Below, piece after piece: positions 24,631 through 31,463 of a DNA stretch of 64,000 nt. The notes beneath the pieces were generated by a model. That model had not been told where the DNA came from. It was given only the letters and a program-made list of their open reading frames with translations, and searched no databases. This stretch comes from Cytophagales bacterium (GTDB lineage: Bacteria; Bacteroidota; Bacteroidia; Cytophagales; Spirosomataceae), in contig RDXN01000029.1 of NCBI GenBank assembly GCA_004292855.1, forward strand, positions 62,001 through 126,000. Direction: 5' to 3'. Position 1 is the stretch's first letter. The number at the start of each line of letters is the position of its first letter. Position numbers and translations under genes: made by a program.

Positions 24631-27483
24631 ATGCTCCAGGAACTCCAGACCTTACTGCCCAACAGCCGTGTGAAAACCCGGCTCATCGACCGCTACGCCT
24701 ACGCGAGCGATGCGAGCCATTTTTACCTCGTGCCCCAGGCCATTGCGCAGCCCGTAACGATTGAAGAAATTCAAAAACTTTTCCAGTTTTCGCACCGGCA
24801 CAACCTGCACATGACCTTCCGGGCGGGCGGCACGAGCGTGTCGGGGCAGGGCGTGACCGACGGCCTGCTCGTAGACCTGAGCAACCACTGGCGACGCGTG
24901 ACACCCGAAAACGGGGGCGAAACCGTGCGTGTGGAACCAGCCGTGATTGGGGCCAACGTAAACATTCACCTCAAAAAATACGGGCGTAAAATCGGGCCGG
25001 ACCCTGCTTCGATCAATGCCTGCATGATGGGCGGCATTCTGTCGAATAATTCGAGCGGGATGTGCTGCGGGGTGGCTCAAAATGCCTACCACACGCTCCG
25101 GTCCATGACGTTTGTGTTGCCCAACGGGCAGGTATTCAACACCGAACGCCCCCGCGAACACGACCGCTTTTTGAACGAAGCCCCCGACCTTGCCGAGGGC
25201 TTGCGCCAACTCCGGCGCGATTTGCTGGCTAACACCACCCTCGTGGAGCGCATCCACAAAAAATACCGACAGAAGAACACCGTCGGCTACAGCCTCAACG
25301 CCTTTGTCGATTTTGAACACCCGCTCGACATCCTCACGCACCTCATCATTGGGGGCGAGGGCACGCTGGCCTTTATTGCTGAGGCCGTGCTGAACACTGT
25401 GCCCGATTTACCCTACAAAATCACGGGGATGCTCTACTTCGAGAGTCCCGAAGTAGCCTGCAACGCTATTCCGGCCCTGATCAGCACGGGAGCTGCCGCG
25501 TTGGAGTTTATGGACCGGGCCTCGTTGCGGTCGGTGGAGACCATGCCCGGTGTCCCCGCGTTTCTGAAAACCCTGCCCGAAGGTGTGTCAGCCATTTTGT
25601 GCGAGTTTCAGGAAACGACCAACGAGCGCGTGTGGGCACAGTACGAAGCCGCCAAAGCGACCTTCACCACCCTGCCGCTCCTGATGGAACCAACCTTCAC
25701 GCAGAACGCGACCGAGCAGGCGTTGCTCTGGAAAATTCGCAAGGGGATGTACCCGTCGGTGGCGGGGATGCGGGCCAAAGGCACCTCGGCCCTGATGGAA
25801 GATTTCACGTTTCCGGTTGAGCGGCTGGGTGAGGCTGTGGTCGATGTGCAGCGGTTGTTCGACAAATACGGCTACCACAATGGCATCATTTTCGGCCATG
25901 CCAAAGACGGCAACCTGCACTTCATCATCTCGCAGTCGTACGCGACGCAACCCGACATCGACCACTACGAACGCTTCAACGACGAGGTATTCCGGCTCGT
26001 GCTGGACAAATACGATGGTGCCCTGAAAGCCGAACACAGCACAGGTCGGGCCGTATCGGCCTACGTCGAAGATGAATGGGGGCCGGATGCGTACCAAATC
26101 ATGAAGCGGCTCAAAACTTTGGTCGATCCGCGCAACTTGCTGAACCCAGGCATCATCATCACCGACGACAAACTGGCCCACGTGCATAACCTAAAAGTGA
26201 TGCCGATTGTCGAAGAAGAAGTCGATAAATGTATTGAGTGCGGATTTTGCGAGCAGTCGTGCCCCAGCCGCGACCTCACGCTTACCCCCCGCCGACGCAT
26301 TGGCGTGCGTCGAGCCATCAAACGCGCCGAGATGGCGGGCGACACAGTCCTGCGCACCGCCCTTCTGGCAGACTACACCTTTGAGGGCCTCGATACCTGC
26401 GCCACCGATGGCCTTTGCGCGACCAACTGCCCCGTCGACATCAACACGGGCGATCTGGTAAAACGGCTCCGACGCGAGAACCACTCGCCGTTTCAGAACC
26501 GGCTCGCCCTGCTCGCAGCCCGGCGGTTTGCCCTGCTCGAAGGAGCCGCCCGTGGGGCCGTCTCGACCGGCACGGCTCTGAACCGCGTTTTCGGGCCGAA
26601 TTTTATGAGGAACCTGACCGAAACCGGGCGGAAGATTGCGCCCGGGTTGCCGTTGTGGATGTCTCAACTTACCCCCCAACTCCCTAAAGGGGGCTTAGTC
26701 CGACATGAAAGCAAGCCCCCTTTAGGGGGTTGGGGGTCGGGCAAGCCAATGCAGCAATTATCTGGAAACGCGACGAAAACCGAAATAGTCTATTTCTCCT
26801 CCTGCATCTCCCGCATGATGGGGGGCGACATCATGACTCGCTTCCAATCGGTTTGCCAGAAAGCGGGCATTTCAGTCGTGCTACCTGCCACTCAAAACGG
26901 CACCTGCTGCGGGCAGATTTTCTCGTCGAAAGGCTACGCCGATGCGTACCGGTTCACGGCCAATGAGACAATCGAGAAGTTGTTTGTGGCCTCGCAAAAG
27001 GGCAAATTGCCCCTGGTGATGGACGTGACGAGCTGCACCCAAACCCTGAAAGGATGCCGCCCGTACCTGACCGACGCCAACAAAGTCCTGTTCGATGCCA
27101 TGACGTTTCTCGATGCCATCGAGTTTGCCGCCGACCACCTGCTGCCCCGCCTGACCATCACGAAACCCAAAACGAGCGTGGTATTCCACCCGGTTTGTTC
27201 GGCGCAGAAAATGGGCTTACTGCCTAAATTGCAGGCGATTGGTAACGCTTGCGCGCATCAGGCCGATATTCCGACCTTTGCGGGCTGTTGTGGCATGGCG
27301 GGCGACCGGGGCTTTTATTACCCCGAACTGACGCGGGCCGCTACCAACGTCGAAGCCGCCGAGGTGAAACAGAAAACGTACGATGGTTATTATTCCTCGT
27401 CCAAAACCTGCGAAATGGCCCTCTCCGACGCCGTTGGTAAGAATTACGAATCAATTTTGACGTTGCTTGATGAAGTTAGCTAA
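24631..27483 (+). CDS. FAD- and Fe-S-binding 2-hydroxyacid dehydrogenase (D-lactate/glycolate oxidase type)
   Basis: A 950-residue fusion of a GlcD-like FAD domain with a GlpC-like Fe-S/CCG unit, oxidising a D-2-hydroxyacid and passing electrons to the quinone pool. The PCMH FAD part shows FRAGGTSVSGQG, GPDPASINACMMGGILSNNS and IGGEGTLAFI; the FAD-oxidase C domain ends near residue 510. The first 4Fe-4S motif is complete (C534, C537, C540, C544). The second reads CATDGLCATNCP, with Asp593 where a Cys would be in the classical spacing. Two CCG segments follow (CCGQIFSSKG and CCGMAGDRG). Residues 681-703, between the Fe-S and CCG domains, are encoded by an intergenic-type inverted repeat in frame. 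An aminotransferase gene starts one base after the stop. Confidence 0.9.
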   Translation: MLQELQTLLPNSRVKTRLIDRYAYASDASHFYLVPQAIAQPVTIEEIQKLFQFSHRHNLHMTFRAGGTSVSGQGVTDGLLVDLSNHWRRVTPENGGETVRVEPAVIGANVNIHLKKYGRKIGPDPASINACMMGGILSNNSSGMCCGVAQNAYHTLRSMTFVLPNGQVFNTERPREHDRFLNEAPDLAEGLRQLRRDLLANTTLVERIHKKYRQKNTVGYSLNAFVDFEHPLDILTHLIIGGEGTLAFIAEAVLNTVPDLPYKITGMLYFESPEVACNAIPALISTGAAALEFMDRASLRSVETMPGVPAFLKTLPEGVSAILCEFQETTNERVWAQYEAAKATFTTLPLLMEPTFTQNATEQALLWKIRKGMYPSVAGMRAKGTSALMEDFTFPVERLGEAVVDVQRLFDKYGYHNGIIFGHAKDGNLHFIISQSYATQPDIDHYERFNDEVFRLVLDKYDGALKAEHSTGRAVSAYVEDEWGPDAYQIMKRLKTLVDPRNLLNPGIIITDDKLAHVHNLKVMPIVEEEVDKCIECGFCEQSCPSRDLTLTPRRRIGVRRAIKRAEMAGDTVLRTALLADYTFEGLDTCATDGLCATNCPVDINTGDLVKRLRRENHSPFQNRLALLAARRFALLEGAARGAVSTGTALNRVFGPNFMRNLTETGRKIAPGLPLWMSQLTPQLPKGGLVRHESKPPLGGWGSGKPMQQLSGNATKTEIVYFSSCISRMMGGDIMTRFQSVCQKAGISVVLPATQNGTCCGQIFSSKGYADAYRFTANETIEKLFVASQKGKLPLVMDVTSCTQTLKGCRPYLTDANKVLFDAMTFLDAIEFAADHLLPRLTITKPKTSVVFHPVCSAQKMGLLPKLQAIGNACAHQADIPTFAGCCGMAGDRGFYYPELTRAATNVEAAEVKQKTYDGYYSSSKTCEMALSDAVGKNYESILTLLDEVS
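26671..26737. repeat. Palindromic repeat inserted in frame inside the dehydrogenase gene
   Basis: Arms at 26671-26696 and 26713-26737 are reverse complements apart from one base change and one base of length difference. Each contains CCCTAAAGGGGGC or its reverse, so each arm is itself palindromic. The C/G-rich repeat ACCCCCCAACTCCCTAAAGG is of the kind typical of gaps between genes in Bacteroidota. Here it adds about 23 residues (TPQLPKGGLVRHESKPPLGG and following) without a stop or frame shift. Confidence 0.9.
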
Positions 27484-27484
27484 T

Positions 27485-28594
27485 ATGCCTTACCCCTTCA
27501 ATCCCCCAACCCGCGTCCTGATGGGGCCGGGACCCTCCGACGCTCATCCGCGCGTGCTCAACGCAATGGCCCGCCCGCTCATTGGCCACCTCGACCCCGA
27601 ATTCATCCGCATGATGGATGAAGTAAAGGCGATGGTTCAACAAGCATTCATAACCCAAAACAACCTGACGTTTGTGGTGTCGGCACCGGGTAGCGCGGGC
27701 ATGGAAACCTGCCTCGTAAACTTGCTCGAACCCGGTGATGAGTGCATTATCTGCGTCAATGGCGTGTTTGGCGGGCGCATGGTCGACATTGCCGAGCGAT
27801 GCGGAGCCACCGTGCATCGGGTCGATACCGAGTGGGGACGTGTGACCGAACCCGACCAAATCCGCAAAGCCCTCGACGCCTGCCCCAAGCCCAAACTGGT
27901 GGCCCTCGTCCACGCCGAAACATCGACGGGTGCCCGCCAACCGCTCGAAGAAATCAGCAAGCTGGTCCACGAGGCCGACTCGTTGCTCGTAGTCGACGCC
28001 GTAACTTCGTTTTGTGGGGTTCCCCTCAAAGTCGACGAGTGGGGCATCGATGCCATTTATACCGGCACTCAAAAATGCCTGAGTGCTCCGCCGGGTCTGT
28101 CGCCCATCAGCTTTTCCGAAGCCGCCGTACGCGTGCTCGACAACCGCAAGACCAAAGTCCAAAGTTGGTTTCTGGACCTGACGATGGTGAAAAACTATTG
28201 GTCGGGGGCCAAGCGAGCCTACCACCATACAGGGCCGGTTTCATCGATTTTTGCCCTGCACGAGGCTTTGAACATCGTTTTGGAAGAGGGCCTGGAAGCG
28301 CGCTGGGCACGGCATCAGGTTGTTCACCAACACCTCCGTACTGAACTCGAAAAGCGCGGGTTTCGCTTTCTGGTCGAAGAGTCGTATCGCTTGCCTAACT
28401 TAAACTCTGTATTTTTGCCCGATGGGCTGGACGAAGTCCAACTCCGGTCGCAGTTATTAAACCAGTACAATATTGAAGTAGGGGGCGGTTTGGGGGCCTT
28501 CGCCGGAAAAATCTGGCGCGTCGGCATCATGGGCGAGAGCGCGACCCGCAACCACGTAAACATGCTCGTAGGGGCACTAGACGAACTAATGTAA
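27485..28594 (+). CDS. Alanine-glyoxylate-type aminotransferase (class V, PLP)
   Basis: A 369-residue class V aminotransferase of the AGXT/SGAT group, likely making glycine from glyoxylate with alanine or serine as donor. Features: opening RVLMGPGPSDAHPRVLNAMA, the GxxGTxxME-like loop APGSAGMETCLVN, the VDAVTSFCGVPL strand with the PLP-ring Asp, the Schiff-base lysine K197 in TGTQKCLSAPPGLS, and the C-terminal WRVGIMG. ATG 27485 is chosen; it starts one base after the dehydrogenase stop, whereas a start at 27467 would overlap that gene. The tight link to a D-2-hydroxyacid (possibly glycolate) dehydrogenase suggests a two-step route glycolate to glyoxylate to glycine. The donor amino acid is not determined. 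Confidence 0.9.
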   Translation: MPYPFNPPTRVLMGPGPSDAHPRVLNAMARPLIGHLDPEFIRMMDEVKAMVQQAFITQNNLTFVVSAPGSAGMETCLVNLLEPGDECIICVNGVFGGRMVDIAERCGATVHRVDTEWGRVTEPDQIRKALDACPKPKLVALVHAETSTGARQPLEEISKLVHEADSLLVVDAVTSFCGVPLKVDEWGIDAIYTGTQKCLSAPPGLSPISFSEAAVRVLDNRKTKVQSWFLDLTMVKNYWSGAKRAYHHTGPVSSIFALHEALNIVLEEGLEARWARHQVVHQHLRTELEKRGFRFLVEESYRLPNLNSVFLPDGLDEVQLRSQLLNQYNIEVGGGLGAFAGKIWRVGIMGESATRNHVNMLVGALDELM

Positions 28595-28600
28595 GTAACT

Positions 28601-28921
28601 ATGCTAATCACTACTACGCCTAACATCGAAGGTAAACGCATTACGCAATACATTGGCCTGGTCAACGGCGAGGCCATTATTGGGGCTAATCTGGTCAAAG
28701 ATTTCTTCGCCAACATCAGCGACATCGTGGGCGGGCGTTCGGGTGCCTACGAGCAGGGCCTTCGCGAAGCCAAAAGCATTGCCATCAAAGACATGATGGA
28801 TCAGGCCCAGCGGCTGGGTGGCAACGCCATTATCGGCATCGACCTCGATTACCAAACCATCGGCAACAACGGCTCCATGCTCATGGTGAGTGCCAATGGC
28901 ACCGCCGTGGTGATCGAGTAG
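28601..28921 (+). CDS. YbjQ/UPF0145 family protein (heavy-metal-binding-type fold)
   Basis: A 106-residue protein of the YbjQ family: [54 protein letters not shown] and [16 protein letters not shown] are its consecutive conserved blocks. The fold forms pentameric rings, and metal binding has been suggested, but no biochemical function is established. The gene begins seven bases after the aminotransferase stop and is probably the third gene of that operon. Nothing in the sequence links it to hydroxyacid metabolism beyond position. Confidence 0.93.
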   Translation: MLITTTPNIEGKRITQYIGLVNGEAIIGANLVKDFFANISDIVGGRSGAYEQGLREAKSIAIKDMMDQAQRLGGNAIIGIDLDYQTIGNNGSMLMVSANGTAVVIE

Positions 28922-28970
28922 CAACCACCCATCCGGCTTTTGGGGGTGTTGGTGTAAAAGGTCATGGAGC

Positions 28971-28997
28971 GATTGAGTGATTGAGTGATTGAGTGAA
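28971..28997 (+). repeat. Tandem repeat GATTGAGT x3
   Basis: Three exact copies of the 8-mer GATTGAGT plus a partial copy (GA) lie just before the permease gene, ending within 12 bases of its start. Copy-number change by slippage could alter the leader length. Confidence 0.9.
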
Positions 28998-29002
28998 TAA
29001 CT

Positions 29003-30250
29003 TTGATTGTGAAACTCATCCGCCAAATACTCGAAAGCTTCCGCTTTGCCTGGCAGGCTCTGCGGTCGAACCTGCTCCGTACAACACTTTCGTTGTTGGG
29101 CGTCACCATCGGTATTTTCGCCATCATCGCCGTGTTCACGCTCGTCGACTCGCTGGAGCGCAACGTGAAGGAGAGCCTCAATTTTCTGGGCGACCGGGTG
29201 GTGTATGTTCAGAAATGGCCATTCGAGTTTGGCAGCGAATACCGTTGGTGGCGGTATTTTCAATGGCCCGAACCAACCTACAACGACTACCGTGCCTTGC
29301 AGGAACGGCTCGAGAACGCCGAAGCTGTCTGCGCGATGGGCGGGCGGGGCAATGTGACGGTTAAGAACGGGAACAACAGCCTGCCCGTGCGGATTTCGGG
29401 GGTCACAATGGACTATAACCAGATTTCGGAAGTCCCCATCGGGCAGGGCCGATACTTTGCCCCGCAGGAACAGGAGTCGGCCCGCAACGTGGCCATTATC
29501 GGCTCCGAAGTGGCCGAAACACTTTTCCCGAACCAGTATGCGGTCGGCAAAACATTGAAAATAAACGGCCTGAATTACAGCGTAATTGCTGTTCAGGACA
29601 AGAAGGGGTCGGGTATTCTCGAAATCGGCGGCAACCCCGACCGGCGCGTGCTGATCCCCTACGGCACCTTTGCCAAGCAGTTCCAGTCCCTACGTCCCAG
29701 TGTGACCATCGCCGTAAAAGGTTTTGAGAGCGACCCCGGCCTGGAAAACCTGGAAGGCGAAATCCGGGGTCTCATGCGTGCCCGCCGGAGCCTCAAACCC
29801 ACGCAGGACGATAATTTTGCCATTAACCGCCCCGAAGCCGTTGCCAAAGCCATTGGTGGTATTTTCGCCGTGTTGACCATTGCCGGTTGGGTAATCGGCA
29901 GCTTTTCGATTCTGGTGGGGGGCTTCGGTATCGCCAACATCATGTTCGTATCGGTTAAGGAGCGGATCAACATTATTGGTATCCAGAAATCGCTTGGGGC
30001 CAAAAACTACTTTATCCTGTTCCAGTTCCTGTTTGAGGCCGTCATGCTCTCGCTCGTGGGTGGCTTGGTTGGGGTGTTTCTGGTCTACCTGCTCTCGTTT
30101 GTACCACTCGGCGACCTCGATGTTATCCTAACCCCAGGCAACGTAGCCCTCGGCCTCGGCACGTCGAGCATAATTGGCGTGTTGGCCGGTATCCTACCCG
30201 CCATCTCAGCCGCCCGTCTCGACCCGGTGATTGCGATTCGGGCGAAGTAA
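29003..30250 (+). CDS. MacB/FtsX-type ABC transporter permease
   Basis: A 415-residue inner-membrane permease with the four-helix MacB topology. One transmembrane helix near the N-terminus (LLRTTLSLLGVTIGIFAIIA) precedes a large periplasmic MacB_PCD domain (about 45-270, with GQGRYFAPQEQESARNVAII). Three C-terminal helices follow in the FtsX domain (FGIANIMFVSVKERINIIGI, ending PAISAARLDPVIAIRAK). These proteins act as mechanotransmission partners of a LolD/MacB-like ATPase in lipoprotein, peptide or efflux transport, and no ATPase gene is beside it. Start is TTG 29003 or GTG 29009; no ATG is available, so initiation is probably weak. A short tandem repeat lies directly upstream. Confidence 0.9.
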   Translation: MIVKLIRQILESFRFAWQALRSNLLRTTLSLLGVTIGIFAIIAVFTLVDSLERNVKESLNFLGDRVVYVQKWPFEFGSEYRWWRYFQWPEPTYNDYRALQERLENAEAVCAMGGRGNVTVKNGNNSLPVRISGVTMDYNQISEVPIGQGRYFAPQEQESARNVAIIGSEVAETLFPNQYAVGKTLKINGLNYSVIAVQDKKGSGILEIGGNPDRRVLIPYGTFAKQFQSLRPSVTIAVKGFESDPGLENLEGEIRGLMRARRSLKPTQDDNFAINRPEAVAKAIGGIFAVLTIAGWVIGSFSILVGGFGIANIMFVSVKERINIIGIQKSLGAKNYFILFQFLFEAVMLSLVGGLVGVFLVYLLSFVPLGDLDVILTPGNVALGLGTSSIIGVLAGILPAISAARLDPVIAIRAK

Positions 30251-30255
30251 AATAC

Positions 30256-30294
30256 AAACCGGCCCGTTCACAAGTAAAGTGAATGGGCCGGTTT
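30256..30294. terminator. Bidirectional terminator hairpin
   Basis: Arms AAACCGGCCCGTTCAC (30256-30271) and GTGAATGGGCCGGTTT (30279-30294) pair over 16 bases with one G-T pair and a 7-base loop. It lies between the convergent permease and LEA-like genes; A and T tracts flank both sides. Confidence 0.85.
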
Positions 30295-30314
30295 CTGTAT
30301 CAATCAGCTATCGC

Positions 30315-30662
30315 TTACTTCGAGTTGTCGAGTTTGCGCTCTGTCTTCTCCAGTTTCCGCTCGGTTTTGTTGAGAGCCTTGTTCGTGCCTTGTTTCACGT
30401 CCTGCTTGGTGTTGCGGGCAGCACGGTCAATTTTGCGACCGGCTTCGCGGGTTTCCTGTTTCACCTCGCGGCTGGCTTCGCGGGTCTCCTGCTTCACTTC
30501 TCGGCTAGCCTGACGTGTTTCGCGGCCCACTTTCCGGCCAGCGGCTTTGGCTGTCTGTCCGGCCTGATTCGCCGTTTCTTTGGTCTCTTGTTTAATATCT
30601 TGTGCCGTAGCAAAGGTCAAGGTCAACGCGGCCAGGGCCAGCGTCATCATTAGCTTTTTCAT
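30315..30662 (-). CDS. Small secreted LEA-like repeat protein
   Basis: A 115-residue protein with a signal peptide (MKKLMMTLALAALTLTFATA then Q). The mature part is almost wholly charged and helical, with near-repeats of 11 residues (REVKQETREAS, REVKQETREAG) and related segments such as RAARNTKQDVKQ. The A/K/E/R/T/Q composition with 11-residue periodicity resembles late-embryogenesis-abundant group 3 and YtxH-like stress proteins, which are disordered in water and become helical on drying or near membranes. No Cys and no domain of known enzyme type. A role as periplasmic desiccation or envelope-stress protectant is inference. Monocistronic: a terminator lies on its 3' side. Confidence 0.75.
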   Translation of the reverse strand: MKKLMMTLALAALTLTFATAQDIKQETKETANQAGQTAKAAGRKVGRETRQASREVKQETREASREVKQETREAGRKIDRAARNTKQDVKQGTNKALNKTERKLEKTERKLDNSK

Positions 30663-30722
30663 AATCGTCGAGTTGTTTGATAGAACAAGCTTAAAACGAG
30701 CATTTGGCCAAATTGTTTCACC

Positions 30723-31463
30723 TTACGCACAGGCTCGCAACACGGCCTCAACCTTGTCGGGCGAGACGCTGACCTCGGTGCGGTCGGTCATGACGACGTA
30801 GCCCCCATCCTGCCGCACGTACGACGTAACAAAACTCGCGTTGACCAGATACGACTTGTGGCACCGGATGAGCGTGTCGATACCCTCGACAAGTGTTTCG
30901 AGGAATTTGAGGTTGCGGCTGATGAGCAGTTTTTCGCCCGTGCGCAGAAAAAGTTCGGTGTAGGCACCGTCGCCCTTCGCATACATAAAATCGGTGCTTT
31001 CGATAAACCGAATTCCGTTCGATTGGGGCAGGGCAATGCGTTTGGACTTCGACTGTTCGAGGTTGAATTTCAGGGCCATCAGGCTTTGTGAGTCCCGCTC
31101 ACGCTTACTCCGAAATCGCTCCACCGCTTCACTTAACAAATTGATATTGAGTGGTTTTAGCAAATAGTCGATGGCCGAAAACCGGAATGCCTGGAGCGCA
31201 TATTGGCTGTAGGCTGTGGTGAATATAATCGAAAAGTCGATCTCGGCTGGGTCGAAAAAGTCCATCAATTCAAGGCCGCTGTAGTTGGGCATTTCGATAT
31301 CCAGAAACACCAGATCGGGCTTAAGTTTTCGGATGGCCTTCACACCCGATGGCAGGTCGTCGCAGTCGGCCACCACGGTCAGGTCGGGGGCACAGTCGGT
31401 GAGCATGGCTCTGAGCAGAAGCCGGGCTTTTTGCTCGTCGTCGATGATGATAACGTTAGGCAT
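30723..31463 (-). CDS. LytTR-family response regulator
   Basis: A 246-residue regulator starting at ATG 31463 (MPNVIIIDDEQKARLLLRAM). A longer open frame reaching 31562 is upstream extension only. The receiver has the DDE acidic pocket, phospho-acceptor Asp in LVFLDIEMPNYSGLEL, Thr in IIFTTAYSQYAL and Lys in YLLKPLN. The LytTR domain (about 140-245) binds DNA as direct repeats in known relatives. The ATG overlaps the end of the kinase gene by eight bases. The closest unlinked candidate target is the divergent secreted-protein gene at 34574, whose upstream region contains a repeated TTCGTAAAAC motif. Confidence 0.93.
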   Translation of the reverse strand: MPNVIIIDDEQKARLLLRAMLTDCAPDLTVVADCDDLPSGVKAIRKLKPDLVFLDIEMPNYSGLELMDFFDPAEIDFSIIFTTAYSQYALQAFRFSAIDYLLKPLNINLLSEAVERFRSKRERDSQSLMALKFNLEQSKSKRIALPQSNGIRFIESTDFMYAKGDGAYTELFLRTGEKLLISRNLKFLETLVEGIDTLIRCHKSYLVNASFVTSYVRQDGGYVVMTDRTEVSVSPDKVEAVLRACA

